From: an uncultured Xylophilus sp.
GTDB taxonomy: Bacteria; Pseudomonadota; Gammaproteobacteria; Burkholderiales; Burkholderiaceae_C
Assembly: GCA_913776965.1 (NCBI GenBank)
Contig: CAJYQL010000001.1
Location: 1 to 49,807 of the forward strand
Direction of reading: 5' to 3'
Length of the DNA: 49,807 nt
A program made the position numbers and the translations under genes. The notes under the pieces were generated by a model. It did no database searches, was not told where the DNA came from, and worked only from the letters and a program-made list of their open reading frames with translations. This document shows, piece after piece, positions 27,455 to 35,481 of this stretch (position 1 is the stretch's first letter; every line of letters begins with the position of its first letter).

Positions 27455-27658
27455 ATGCCCAAAATGAAGACCAAGAGCAGCGCGAAGAAGCGCTTCCGTG
27501 TTCGTCCCGGTGGCACCGTCAAGCGCGGTCAAGCCTTCAAGCGTCACATCCTGACCAAGAAGACCACCAAGAACAAGCGCCATCTGCGTGGTGCGGTTGC
27601 TGTGCACGAGACCAACATGGGCTCGATTTCACAGATGCTGCCCGGCATGGGCGTTTAA
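27455..27658 (+). CDS. rpmI: 50S ribosomal protein L35
   Basis: 67-residue basic ribosomal protein. It shows the L35 pattern [20 protein letters not shown], then [20 protein letters not shown] and HLRG. A strong AAAGGAG precedes the ATG at 27455. It lies between infC and rplT as in most bacteria. Confidence 0.98.
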   Translation: MPKMKTKSSAKKRFRVRPGGTVKRGQAFKRHILTKKTTKNKRHLRGAVAVHETNMGSISQMLPGMGV

Positions 27659-27684
27659 TTTACTGACGAACAAGGAGTACTTAC

Positions 27685-28044
27685 ATGCCTCGCGTCAAAC
27701 GTGGTGTTACGGCCCGTGCCCGTCACAAGAAAGTCCTAGCCCTCGCCAAGGGGTTCCGCGGCCGCCGCGGTAACGTCTTCCGCATCGCCAAGCAGGCGGT
27801 GATGAAGGCCGGCCAGTACGCCTACCGCGACCGCCGGACCAAGAAGCGTGTGTTCCGCCAGCTGTGGATCGCCCGTATCAACGCCGCATCGCGTGAACTG
27901 GGCCTGACCTACAGCCAGTTCACCAACGGCCTGAAGAAGGCCGCCATCGAGATCGACCGCAAGATGCTGGCCGACCTCGCCGTGCATGACAAGGCGGGTT
28001 TCGCCAGCATCGTGGAACAGGTCAAGGCCAAGCTGGCTGCTTGA
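27685..28044 (+). CDS. rplT: 50S ribosomal protein L20
   Basis: 119-residue ribosomal protein needed for early 50S assembly; in other bacteria it represses its own operon. It starts [20 protein letters not shown] and contains [20 protein letters not shown] and [26 protein letters not shown] lies before the ATG. The stop overlaps a short downstream ORF by one base (TGATG), discussed with the pheS leader. Confidence 0.98.
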   Translation: MPRVKRGVTARARHKKVLALAKGFRGRRGNVFRIAKQAVMKAGQYAYRDRRTKKRVFRQLWIARINAASRELGLTYSQFTNGLKKAAIEIDRKMLADLAVHDKAGFASIVEQVKAKLAA

Positions 28045-28138
28045 TGTTCGACGGCGGGTTGCTATCGTTTCGATAGCTGCCTGCGCAACTGAGACAAGGG
28101 CTAGGGCTGCAAAAGGCACTAGCCCTTTTCCATTTTCA
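28044..28138 (+). promoter_or_regulatory. Leader between rplT and pheS with possible Phe leader peptide and terminator
   Basis: An ATG at 28044, overlapping the rplT stop, opens [10 protein letters not shown], ending at 28076 and holding two Phe codons. A terminator-like stem AAGGGCTAG/CTAGCCCTT (28096-28104 with 28119-28127) followed by TT and later T-rich sequence lies before pheS. This resembles the pheM attenuator of enteric pheST, but only two Phe codons are present. No competing helix was found, and the segment doubles as a palindromic repeat. Confidence 0.35.
28059..28112 (+). repeat. Palindromic repeat upstream of pheS
   Basis: Perfect hairpin GCTATCG-TTT-CGATAGC (28061-28077), followed by TGCCTGCGCAACTGAGACAA and GGGCTAGGGC. 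The order of elements matches the degenerate copy in pcm. From memory, this unit resembles a frequent intergenic element of Comamonadaceae. Confidence 0.6.
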
Positions 28139-28150
28139 CGAAAAGATCCC

Positions 28151-29203
28151 ATGAACGAGTTGGAAGCCCTGGTCGCCGACGCCCATGCCGGTTTCGCCGC
28201 CGCCGCCACGCCTGCCGATCTGGAGAACGCCAAGGCGCTGTACCTCGGCAAGTCCGGCCGCATCACGGAACTGATGAAGGGCATGGCGAGCCTACCGGTG
28301 GAGGAGAAGAAGGCGCGCGGCGCGGTCATCAACACCGCGAAGCAGGCGATCGAGGCGGCCCTGACGGCGCGGCGCCAGGCGCTGGCCGATGCCGAGCTCG
28401 ACCGCCAGCTCGAGGCCGAAGCGCTCGACGTGTCGCTGCCCGGCCGCAGCACGGGCGCCGGCGGGCTGCACCCGGTGTCGCTGACGCTGGAGCGGATCGA
28501 GGGCATCTTCGGCTCGATGGGTTTCGCCGTGGCCGACGGCCCGGAGATCGAAACCGACTGGTTCAATTTCACCGCGCTCAACACGCCAGAAGACCATCCG
28601 GCGCGGTCGATGCACGACACCTTCTACGTCGAAGGCGGCACCGAGGCCGCGCCGCTGCTGCTGCGCACCCACACCAGCCCGATGCAGATCCGCCATGCGG
28701 TGCAGCACGTGAAGCGCTACCGGCACCTGCTCGATGCGGGCCAGCCGATGCCGGAGATCCGGGTGATCGCGCCGGGCAGGACCTACCGCGTGGACAGCGA
28801 CGCGACCCACTCGCCGATGTTCCACCAGTGCGAAGGCCTGTGGATCGGCGAGAACGTCAGCTTCAAGGACCTGAAGGTGGTCTTCACCGCGTTCTGCCGC
28901 ACCTTTTTCGAGAGCGACGATCTGGTGCTGCGGTTCCGCCCGAGCTTTTTCCCGTTCACCGAGCCGAGCGCCGAAGTGGACATCCAGTTCCAGAGCGGTC
29001 CGAACGCCGGCCGCTGGCTGGAAGTGGCCGGATCCGGCCAGGTGCACCCGAACGTGGTGCGCAACATGGGGCTCGACCCCGAGCGCTACATCGGCTTCGC
29101 GTTCGGCATGGGTCCGGACCGCCTGACGATGCTGCGCTACGGCGTGAACGACCTGCGTCTGTTCTTCGACGGCGACCTGCGTTTCCTGCGGCAGTTCCAG
29201 TAA
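28151..29203 (+). CDS. pheS: Phenylalanyl-tRNA synthetase alpha subunit
   Basis: Catalytic subunit of the (alpha-beta)2 PheRS. The 350 residues have an N-terminal coiled-coil arm ([18 protein letters not shown]...) and the class II core: [19 protein letters not shown], motif 2 [20 protein letters not shown], and motif 3 [20 protein letters not shown]. Phe-pocket residues [14 protein letters not shown] are present. The ATG at 28151 begins the family N-terminus. pheT follows after 36 bp. Confidence 0.98.
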   Translation: MNELEALVADAHAGFAAAATPADLENAKALYLGKSGRITELMKGMASLPVEEKKARGAVINTAKQAIEAALTARRQALADAELDRQLEAEALDVSLPGRSTGAGGLHPVSLTLERIEGIFGSMGFAVADGPEIETDWFNFTALNTPEDHPARSMHDTFYVEGGTEAAPLLLRTHTSPMQIRHAVQHVKRYRHLLDAGQPMPEIRVIAPGRTYRVDSDATHSPMFHQCEGLWIGENVSFKDLKVVFTAFCRTFFESDDLVLRFRPSFFPFTEPSAEVDIQFQSGPNAGRWLEVAGSGQVHPNVVRNMGLDPERYIGFAFGMGPDRLTMLRYGVNDLRLFFDGDLRFLRQFQ

Positions 29204-29239
29204 TCGACGCATCCCGGACCCGAGCGAAAGAATCCTTCC

Positions 29240-31681
29240 ATGCAATTTCCCGAATCCTGGCTGCGCGAATTCTGCAATCCGCCGATCGGCACGCAGGCGC
29301 TGGCCGACACCCTGACCATGGCCGGCCTGGAGGTCGAAGACCTGCAGCCGGTTGCGCCTCCGTTTCACGGCATCATGGTGGGCCGCATCATCGACACGGT
29401 GCAGCATCCCAACGCGGACCGGCTCCGCGTCTGCCAGGTGGACGTGGGCCAGTCAGCTCCGCTGTCCATCGTCTGCGGTGCGCCGAACGCCCGCCCGGGC
29501 ATCAAGGTGCCCTGCGCGACCGTCGGTGCCGAGCTGCCGCCGGCCGAGGAGGGCGGCGCACCGTTCCGCATCAAGATCGGCAAGCTGCGCGGCGTCGAGA
29601 GTTTCGGCATGCTCTGCTCGGCCCGCGAGCTCAAGCTGAGCGAGGCGCACGAGGGGCTGCTCGAACTGGCCGACGATGCGCCGGTCGGCGCCGACATCCG
29701 CGAATGGCTGCGGCTCGACGACACGCTGTTCACCCTCAAGCTCACGCCGAACCTAGCGCACTGCCTGAGCATCTACGGCGTGGCGCGCGAAGTCGCGGCA
29801 CTCTCCGGTGCGCCGCTGCGCCCGCTGGACGTGCCGGCCGTGCCGGTCGAGGCAACGCAGCGGGTACCGGTGCAGGTCAGTGCGCCCGACCTGTGCGGTC
29901 GCTTTTCCGGCCGTGTGGTGAAGGGGGTGAATCCGCGCGCCACGACGCCCGCCTGGATGGTCGAGCGGCTCGAGCGCTGCGGACAGCGCAGCGTCTCGCC
30001 GCTGGTGGATATCTCGAACTACGTGATGTTCGAATGCGGGCAGCCGTCGCACATCTTCGATCTCGGCAAGATCCGCGGCGCGCTCGACGTGCGCTGGGCC
30101 CGTGCGGGCGAGTCGCTGAAGCTGCTGAACGGCACGACGGTCGCGCTCGACGACAAGGTGGGCGTGATCGCGGACGAGGCACAGGTCGAGTCGCTCGCCG
30201 GCATCATGGGCGGCGATGCCACGGCGGTATCGGACGACACGGCGGACATCTACATCGAAGCCGCCTTCTGGTATCCGCGGGCAGTAGCCGGCCGTTCGCG
30301 GCGCTTCAACTTCTCCACCGATGCCGGGCACCGTTTCGAGCGCGGCGTCGATCCGGCGCGGACCGTCGAGACGATCGAGCGCATCACGGCCCTGGTGCAG
30401 CAGATCTGCGGCGGCACCGCCGGTCCGGTGAACGACCTGCAGCCCTGCATGCCGGCCGCGCAACCGGTCACCCTGCGGGCGGCCCGCGCGTCCAAGGTCA
30501 TCGGCATGCCGCTGACGGTGGAGCGGTGCGCCGAGGTGCTGGCATCGCTGGGCCTTCCGGTGACGGTGGCCGGCGACACCGTGACGGTGCAGCCCCCGTC
30601 CTGGCGCTTCGACCTGACGATCGAGGAAGACCTGATCGAGGAGATCGCCCGGATGGTCGGCTACGAACAGCTGCCGACCACGCCGCCGCTGGCCCCGATC
30701 ACGCCGCGTTTGCGGGCGGAGGACCGACGCGGACCGTTCGACGCGCGGCGCGCCCTGGCGGCACGCGGCTACCAAGAAACCATCAACTTCAGCTTCGTCG
30801 AGGAACGCTGGGAACGCGAACTGGCGGGCAATGCCGACCCGATCCGGCTGCTGAACCCGATCGCCAGCCAGATGAGCGTGATGCGGTCGTCGTTGCTCGG
30901 CTCGCTGCTGCAGGTGCTGCGCTTCAACCTCGACCGGCGGCAGTCGCGCGTCCGGGTGTTCGAGCTGGGCCGCGTGTTCCTGCGTGATGCGGCCGCCGCG
31001 CACAGCGACACCACCGTGGCCGGATTCGACCAGCCGATGCGCATCGCCGGTGCAGCGGTCGGCGCGGCATCACCCCTGCAGTGGGGGAGGGCCGATGCGC
31101 CGGTCGATTTCTTCGACGTGAAGGGCGATGTCGAGGCGCTGCTGGCGCCGCGTGCCGCCACCTTCGTCGCCGCGACCCATCCGGCGCTGCACCCCGGCCG
31201 CTGTGCGCAGGTGCTGGTGGACGACCGCGTTATCGGCTTCGTTGGCGAGCTGCACCCCCGCTGGCGGCAGGCCTGGGGCTTCGCCCAGCAGGCGCCGGTG
31301 CTGTTCGAGCTGGACCTCGACGCCGTGCTGGCCCGCCCGGTGCCGAAACCCACGGCGGTGGATCGTCAGCAGGATGTCGAGCGCGATCTGGCGGTGGTAG
31401 TGGCCGAAGCGGTGACCCACGCGCAGGTGCAGGACGCGATCCGCGCCGCGGTGCCGGCCGGCCTGCTACGCGAAGCGGTTCTGTTCGACATCTACCGGCC
31501 CAAGCCGGGCAAGGACGGCGCGCTGCCGGCGGGCGGCTGGGCACCGGGCGAAAAGAGCCTTGCCCTGCGGCTGACGCTCAACGGCGGCGATGCGGCCCTG
31601 ACGGACGAGCAGATCGACGGCGCGGTGCAGGCCGTTCTGGCGCAACTGTCCGAACGCCTGGGCGCACGCCTGCGGGCCTGA
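29240..31681 (+). CDS. pheT: Phenylalanyl-tRNA synthetase beta subunit
   Basis: 813 residues, normal length. It starts MQFPESWLREFCNPPIGTQA. An N-terminal tRNA-binding OB domain (VGRIIDTVQHPNADRLRVCQ) is followed by the B3/4 editing domain, the B5 domain and a catalytic-like core (LIEEIARMVGYEQLPTTPP). The C-terminal anticodon-binding FDX-ACB domain shows QQDVERDLAVVVAEAVTHAQ, FDIYRPK and KSLALRLTL. It forms an operon with pheS and ihfA, the latter starting 15 bp after its stop. Confidence 0.98.
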   Translation: MQFPESWLREFCNPPIGTQALADTLTMAGLEVEDLQPVAPPFHGIMVGRIIDTVQHPNADRLRVCQVDVGQSAPLSIVCGAPNARPGIKVPCATVGAELPPAEEGGAPFRIKIGKLRGVESFGMLCSARELKLSEAHEGLLELADDAPVGADIREWLRLDDTLFTLKLTPNLAHCLSIYGVAREVAALSGAPLRPLDVPAVPVEATQRVPVQVSAPDLCGRFSGRVVKGVNPRATTPAWMVERLERCGQRSVSPLVDISNYVMFECGQPSHIFDLGKIRGALDVRWARAGESLKLLNGTTVALDDKVGVIADEAQVESLAGIMGGDATAVSDDTADIYIEAAFWYPRAVAGRSRRFNFSTDAGHRFERGVDPARTVETIERITALVQQICGGTAGPVNDLQPCMPAAQPVTLRAARASKVIGMPLTVERCAEVLASLGLPVTVAGDTVTVQPPSWRFDLTIEEDLIEEIARMVGYEQLPTTPPLAPITPRLRAEDRRGPFDARRALAARGYQETINFSFVEERWERELAGNADPIRLLNPIASQMSVMRSSLLGSLLQVLRFNLDRRQSRVRVFELGRVFLRDAAAAHSDTTVAGFDQPMRIAGAAVGAASPLQWGRADAPVDFFDVKGDVEALLAPRAATFVAATHPALHPGRCAQVLVDDRVIGFVGELHPRWRQAWGFAQQAPVLFELDLDAVLARPVPKPTAVDRQQDVERDLAVVVAEAVTHAQVQDAIRAAVPAGLLREAVLFDIYRPKPGKDGALPAGGWAPGEKSLALRLTLNGGDAALTDEQIDGAVQAVLAQLSERLGARLRA

Positions 31682-31696
31682 CGGAGCGCACCGACC

Positions 31697-32026
31697 ATGG
31701 ACATGCCGACCCACGATGATCTGTCCGTCCAGACGCTGGAAATGCCGGCGCTGACGAAGGCGCAGCTGGCCGAACTGCTGTTCGACCAGATCGGACTGAA
31801 CAAGCGCGAATCGAAGGACATGGTCGATGCGTTTTTCGACCTGATCAGCACCCGCCTGATCCAGGGCGACGACGTGAAGCTGTCGGGCTTCGGCAACTTC
31901 CAGATCCGCACCAAGGCGGCACGGCCGGGCCGCAATCCCCGGACCGGCGAGCTGATCCCGATCGAGGCGCGTCGCGTGGTGACTTTTCACGCCAGCCACA
32001 AGCTAAAAGAGCAGATACAGGGCTGA
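31697..32026 (+). CDS. ihfA: Integration host factor alpha subunit
   Basis: Nucleoid protein that bends DNA as a heterodimer with IhfB. The 109 residues include a short N-terminal extension before the core [20 protein letters not shown]. The DNA-binding arm carries [20 protein letters not shown] and [18 protein letters not shown]. Position downstream of pheT is standard in proteobacteria. An alternative start at MPALTKAQ (31742) would give the more usual ~94-residue length; 31697 is kept because it directly follows pheT. Confidence 0.95.
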   Translation: MDMPTHDDLSVQTLEMPALTKAQLAELLFDQIGLNKRESKDMVDAFFDLISTRLIQGDDVKLSGFGNFQIRTKAARPGRNPRTGELIPIEARRVVTFHASHKLKEQIQG

Positions 32027-32161
32027 AAAACTGACCCATGGTCGCGGAGGCCGGTTTTGATCTGTTTCCGCGTGGCCCGTATCGGACACGGGCGCCTTCC
32101 CTGGATCGAGTGCATGCGCTAACCTTCCGGGTTCCGCTTTTTCCAGAGTCACTGCAGCGTC

Positions 32162-32608
32162 ATGGGCCTTCCGCTTCCTTCCATTCCGGCCAAACGCTAT
32201 TTCACGATCGGCGAGGTGGCGGAACTGTGCGACGTGAAGCCGCATGTGCTGCGCTACTGGGAACAGGAATTCACGCAACTGCGGCCGATGAAGCGGCGCG
32301 GCAACCGCCGTTATTACCAGCACCACGAGGTGCTGATGATCCGCCGCATCCGCGACCTGCTGTACGAACAGGGTTTCACGATCAGCGGTGCGCGGAACAA
32401 GCTGCAGGAGTGGATCCAGGAAGGGCGCAGCGGCCGGGCCGGGGTGGTGCCGGGATCCCTGAATCCGGACCATGAAGCGGCAGATGGAGATGTCGATACG
32501 GTGGAAGACGGTGCTTCCGATCGCCCTTCGATCGCGCTGCAGGATTCGGCCGATGCGTCGACCTTGCACCGCGAACTTCTCGAAATTCGTGCCCTGCTGA
32601 CGATCTGA
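32162..32608 (+). CDS. MerR-family transcriptional regulator
   Basis: 148-residue regulator with an N-terminal MerR helix-turn-helix: YFTIGEVAELCDVKPHVLRY, WEQEFTQLRPMKRRGNRRYY and LMIRRIRDLLYEQGFTISGA. The short C-terminal part is acidic and variable and lacks the metal-binding Cys of MerR/CueR. This regulator commonly sits behind ihfA in proteobacteria; its targets are not known to me. 135 bp without a recognised feature separate it from ihfA. Confidence 0.92.
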   Translation: MGLPLPSIPAKRYFTIGEVAELCDVKPHVLRYWEQEFTQLRPMKRRGNRRYYQHHEVLMIRRIRDLLYEQGFTISGARNKLQEWIQEGRSGRAGVVPGSLNPDHEAADGDVDTVEDGASDRPSIALQDSADASTLHRELLEIRALLTI

Positions 32609-32621
32609 GGTACAGGCACGG

Positions 32622-32627
32622 TATACT
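32622..32627 (+). promoter_or_regulatory. -10 box of the tRNA-Pro promoter
   Basis: TATACT lies 11 bp upstream of the tRNA 5' end, with CTGACG 19 bp further upstream as a weak -35. Confidence 0.5.
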
Positions 32628-32637
32628 CGCAGGCTCT

Positions 32638-32714
32638 CGGCGTGTAGCGCAGCCTGGTAGCGCACTTGCATGGGGTGCAAGGGGTCGCGAGTTCGAATCC
32701 CGCCACGCCGACCA
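32638..32714 (+). tRNA. tRNA-Pro (anticodon GGG)
   Basis: Cloverleaf read by eye: acceptor CGGCGTG/CACGCCG, D stem GCGC/GCGC, anticodon stem CTTGC/GCAAG with loop ATGGGGT (anticodon GGG), T loop TTCGAAT, and encoded CCA. One A-C mismatch is present in the T stem. It decodes CCC and CCU proline codons. Confidence 0.97.
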
Positions 32715-32734
32715 ACGATTCACGAATCAGATGA

Positions 32735-32768
32735 ACGGGTTACGACCACAAGTCGTAGCCCGTTTTTC
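32735..32768 (+). terminator. Intrinsic terminator after tRNA-Pro
   Basis: 12-bp stem ACGGGTTACGAC/GTCGTAGCCCGT with one G-T pair, 5-nt loop and a T run. Confidence 0.9.
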
Positions 32769-33084
32769 TTTGTGGGAGCGTAATACGGTGTGCTGTAGTA
32801 CCTCTGCCTCGTGCGTATTCGAGAGTGAGTGAGACGGTTACGGCAGATGCCGCTCTTTCCCGAGCCAAGTCGACGGAGTGCGCTGCAAGGCAAGACGCCC
32901 CTTCATATCCGCTTGGTAAAGAGGGCAAACACGGTCATCTCCGACCTGCGAAAACGCGTTGACGGAGGAGATGCGCAGCTTTGGATGCGCTGAGGACCAT
33001 CTTCCGGAGTATCGAGCCCGACGACTCGGCCCATGCCGCCCGATGGCACATCCGACAGACCAACCATGAGGGTCGCCGCACACC
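32769..33084. other. 316-bp stretch without a recognisable gene
   Basis: Between the tRNA terminator and the BLUF gene. Short ORFs occur on the minus strand but none has a ribosome site or recognisable sequence. Base composition is less GC-rich near 32770-32930. It must include the BLUF gene promoter, which was not identified. Confidence 0.5.
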
Positions 33085-33525
33085 ATGACCACTGCCGTTT
33101 CTGCACCAACCCTGGTCCGCTGCCTCTATGTGAGCCGGCGGGTCGACGAGGCGACCGACCCTCGGCACATCGACGAGATCCTCCAGGCCTCCCGGGCGCG
33201 CAATGCGCATTGCGACATCACCGGCGGCCTGATCTACACCGGCGAATTCTTTTTCCAGGTCCTCGAAGGACCCGCCGCGGCCACGGCCCAGGTGATGCAG
33301 TCGATCAATGCGGACCGGCGGCATAGCCACGTCACTCCGCTGATCTTCGAGACGACGAAGGAACGCCGCTTCGACCGATGGGCGATGGGCTACGCGGACC
33401 TGCCGTCGGCAGTCGCCCTCATCGAGCCGCTGTTCAAGGCGCCGGACGACGAGCATGCCCACCATGCGATGGCCGTGCTGCTGCATGCGCTGCAGCAAGG
33501 TGTCGCGCAACGCCACGCCTTCTGA
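33085..33525 (+). CDS. Short BLUF-domain blue-light photoreceptor
   Basis: 146 residues made of a single FAD-binding BLUF domain plus a short helical tail. Residues essential for the photocycle are present: Tyr15 (VRCLYVS), Asn40 (SRARNAHCDITG), Gln58 (FFFQVLEGP) and the semi-conserved Trp99 (RFDRWAMGY). No output domain is attached, as in the short BLUF proteins PixD and BlrB, which act through partner proteins. The neighbour, convergent and overlapping at the 3' end, is a DUF892 ferritin-like gene; a functional link is only positional. The ATG at 33085 gives a compact start ten residues before the first strand. Confidence 0.92.
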   Translation: MTTAVSAPTLVRCLYVSRRVDEATDPRHIDEILQASRARNAHCDITGGLIYTGEFFFQVLEGPAAATAQVMQSINADRRHSHVTPLIFETTKERRFDRWAMGYADLPSAVALIEPLFKAPDDEHAHHAMAVLLHALQQGVAQRHAF

Positions 33526-34093
33526 CCGGCGGGCGTCGTTCAGCCCTCGCCGTCGCGGCGGTGTGCGCCGCAGCAGGCCCTTCCGGGCCCTGCCTCCAGG
33601 CCGTCTGCGCCCGGCTGTTCGCGCCGCCGACCTCGGCCAGCAGGCTCAGCTTTTCGTCGGTGGACTTCTCCTCGTCCAGGGTGGCCTGCAACAGCTTCAC
33701 GGCATCGCCGTATCCCAGCTGCCGTCCCAGGGCGACCAGCGTGCCGTAGCTGGCGATCTCGTAATGCTCGACCTTCTGGGCCGCGGCGATCAGCGCGGCG
33801 TCCAGGATCGGGCCTTTCTCGATTTCCTCGATCACCTCGGCGGCTTCCTCGACCAGGCCTTCCATCGCGGCGCACTTCATCCGCCTCAGCTTGAGGCCGG
33901 TGGCTTCCACCACGCCGTCGATGCGTTCGACCTGCCCCTGGGTTTCCTCCAGATGGGCGGTGAAAGCAGCCTGCAGGTCCGGCGAGGCGGCGTTGCGGGC
34001 CATGCGGGGCAGGGCCTTGACCAGCTGCTTTTCCGCGCTCGCGGTGTCCGACAGCAAGTGGACGAAAAGGTCTTCGAGTGTTCTGCGTGCCAT
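33434..34093 (-). CDS. DUF892 (YciF-type) ferritin-like stress protein with unusual C-terminal tail
   Basis: Ferritin-like four-helix protein of the DUF892/YciF family, linked to general stress. The first ~155 residues match the family: TLEDLFVHLLSDTASAEKQL, FTAHLEETQGQVERIDGV, MEGLVEEAAEVIEEIEKGPI and QKVEHYEIASYGTLVALGRQ, with Glu and His residues placed as di-iron ligands. The remaining ~65 residues are Arg/Ala/Pro-rich low-complexity sequence antisense to the BLUF 3' end (92 bp overlap). A frameshift that lost the natural stop near 33,540-33,620 would explain this. GGAG lies before the ATG. A consensus FNR-type box is ~90 bp upstream. Confidence 0.8.
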   Translation of the reverse strand: MARRTLEDLFVHLLSDTASAEKQLVKALPRMARNAASPDLQAAFTAHLEETQGQVERIDGVVEATGLKLRRMKCAAMEGLVEEAAEVIEEIEKGPILDAALIAAAQKVEHYEIASYGTLVALGRQLGYGDAVKLLQATLDEEKSTDEKLSLLAEVGGANSRAQTAWRQGPEGPAAAHTAATARAERRPPVRRRGVARHLAAAHAAARPSHGGHARRPAP

Positions 34094-34179
34094 GAGGGCT
34101 CCTGTGCTGAAAGGCCGGACGATGCGGGCAGCGGGATGTGGATGGGTTAAAAGCAGTTACTGACCTGAGGCGATAAAAG

Positions 34180-34193
34180 TTGATTTAAATCAA
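34180..34193 (-). promoter_or_regulatory. FNR/Anr-type box upstream of the DUF892 gene
   Basis: TTGATTTAAATCAA matches the FNR consensus TTGAT-N4-ATCAA exactly and is fully palindromic. Its centre is 93 bp upstream of the DUF892 ATG and 216 bp upstream of the DUF2325 gene. It fits oxygen-responsive control by an FNR/Anr-type regulator. Confidence 0.7.
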
Positions 34194-34327
34194 TGCCTTG
34201 CGAGCGCCGAAAAATCGGATTCGCATGTTCGGAGCGCAGTGTCATTAGCTTTGGGTACGTGCGAAAAACTCTTCGGGCTCCCGACCTACGTAGGGCAAGA
34301 CCGCACACCGCATCCGGGATGCACTGA

Positions 34328-34346
34328 TTTGAGAATGATTCTTAAA
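34328..34346 (+). promoter_or_regulatory. Fur box upstream of the DUF2325 gene
   Basis: A 19-bp inverted repeat, TTTGAGAATGATTCTTAAA, symmetrical around G34337 except for one pair. It closely matches the GAGAATGATTCTC form of Fur sites. It ends 56 bp before the ATG at 34403, overlapping the expected promoter (TAAGAT at 34347 is a possible -10). Confidence 0.78.
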
Positions 34347-34402
34347 TAAGATGCGCTGTTCGCTGCGCGCCTCGGCTGCGGCATCTTTGTCGGAGCACGT
34401 TC

Positions 34403-34972
34403 ATGCCATACATCGCCCCTGTCGCCTCCACCGCACTCGAGCCGTCGCTCGACCATGAACATGCGGTGCTGGTGTCTGCCTACGCCCGTGCACAGGCCCG
34501 CTGCACCGAGTTGATCGCGCAGCAGGCGACGCACATCGAACAGCTCCAGGCGACCGTGATGCGGCTGCGCGCCGAGGTGATGCTGCGCGACACCCGGCTG
34601 GACGCACTGCGCGGTTCCGGCGCGCGCCCGTCCGGCACGCCGCCTTCGTTGCCGCGCACCTCGGTGCGGCGGCGCGCGGTGTTGTGCGTGGGCGAGGACA
34701 CGGCGGCCGCGACCGCGGCGCAGCGGGCGATCGAAGGTGCGGGCGGACACTTCCTGCACCAGAACGGCCAGGATGCGGCGGCGCTGGAGGACAGCCTGGT
34801 CGCCGCCGACCTGGTCATCTGCCAGACCGGCTGCCTGAGCCACGGCGCCTACTGGCGCGTGCAGGACCACTGCCGTCGGACCGGCAAGGCCTGCGTGCTC
34901 GTCGATCAGCCGGCCGCGATCCGGATCGTGCGCGGTGCGGCGCTGGCGGACGCGGTCCCGCAGCAGGGATGA
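34403..34972 (+). CDS. DUF2325 domain protein with coiled-coil N-terminus
   Basis: 189 residues. The N-terminal ~70 form a likely coiled coil (YARAQARCTELIAQQATHIE, QLQATVMRLRAEVMLRD). A linker follows, then a DUF2325 domain: VLCVGEDTAAATAAQRAIEG, GGHFLHQNGQDAAALEDSL, and ADLVICQTGCLSHGAYWRV followed by QDHCRRTGKACVLVDQP. The conserved Cys pair (CQTGC) and later Cys residues could bind metal or form a disulfide. The domain's function is unknown to me. A strong Fur box upstream suggests iron control. Convergent with folA. Confidence 0.88.
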   Translation: MPYIAPVASTALEPSLDHEHAVLVSAYARAQARCTELIAQQATHIEQLQATVMRLRAEVMLRDTRLDALRGSGARPSGTPPSLPRTSVRRRAVLCVGEDTAAATAAQRAIEGAGGHFLHQNGQDAAALEDSLVAADLVICQTGCLSHGAYWRVQDHCRRTGKACVLVDQPAAIRIVRGAALADAVPQQG

Positions 34973-34989
34973 CGGACAGTCTTCCCGCC

Positions 34990-35481
34990 TCAGCGACGGC
35001 GCAGATAGCGCACGAAATCGAAGGGCAGCCCCGACGCAGCGACGTGCGAGGTGCGCGAGGACTCGACCCAGCGGGAGGGATCGAGCACCGGCGCCTGGGC
35101 GTCGCCGTCGAAGTCGCGGCAGATTTCCGTCACGTCGGCGCTGTCCGCGAGCGGCTCGGCCTCGGCGTAGATCTGCGCGCCGCCGATGATCCAGACATCC
35201 GGCGAGTGCTCGCAAAACGATAGCGCCTCGCGCAGGCTGGATGCGCGCTCGGCCCCGATTTCCGCCCAATCCGGCTGCCGGGTGACGACGATGTTGCGCC
35301 GGCCGGGCAGGGGCCGGAACCGCGGCGGCAGCGAGTCCCAGGTGCGCCGGCCCATCACGACCGGTGCGCCCTGGGTCAGCGAGCGAAAGTGCGCCAAGTC
35401 TTCGGGCAGGTGCCAGGGGATCGTGTTGTCGCGGCCGATGACGCCGTTGGCGGCACGCGCGAAGATCAGGCGGACGTTCAT
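34990..35481 (-). CDS. folA: Dihydrofolate reductase
   Basis: Reduces dihydrofolate to tetrahydrofolate with NADPH, the partner step of thymidylate synthase. The 163 residues contain the family signature [38 protein letters not shown] and [12 protein letters not shown]. The ATG at 35481 overlaps the thyA stop by 4 bp (ATGA), so it is coupled to thyA. The frame is open far upstream, but that part is antisense to thyA and the helicase gene. Confidence 0.97.
   Translation of the reverse strand: MNVRLIFARAANGVIGRDNTIPWHLPEDLAHFRSLTQGAPVVMGRRTWDSLPPRFRPLPGRRNIVVTRQPDWAEIGAERASSLREALSFCEHSPDVWIIGGAQIYAEAEPLADSADVTEICRDFDGDAQAPVLDPSRWVESSRTSHVAASGLPFDFVRYLRRR

Larger units (their letters stand above)
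34094..34402. promoter_or_regulatory. 309-bp divergent regulatory region (DUF892 / DUF2325)
   Basis: Gene-free region with an FNR-type palindrome (34180-34193) toward DUF892 and a Fur-type palindrome (34328-34346) toward DUF2325. No other feature is evident. Confidence 0.6.

Noticed and set aside
32740-32928. 62-codon minus-strand ORF after tRNA-Pro
   Set aside because: It overlaps the tRNA terminator, lacks a ribosome site and resembles nothing known.
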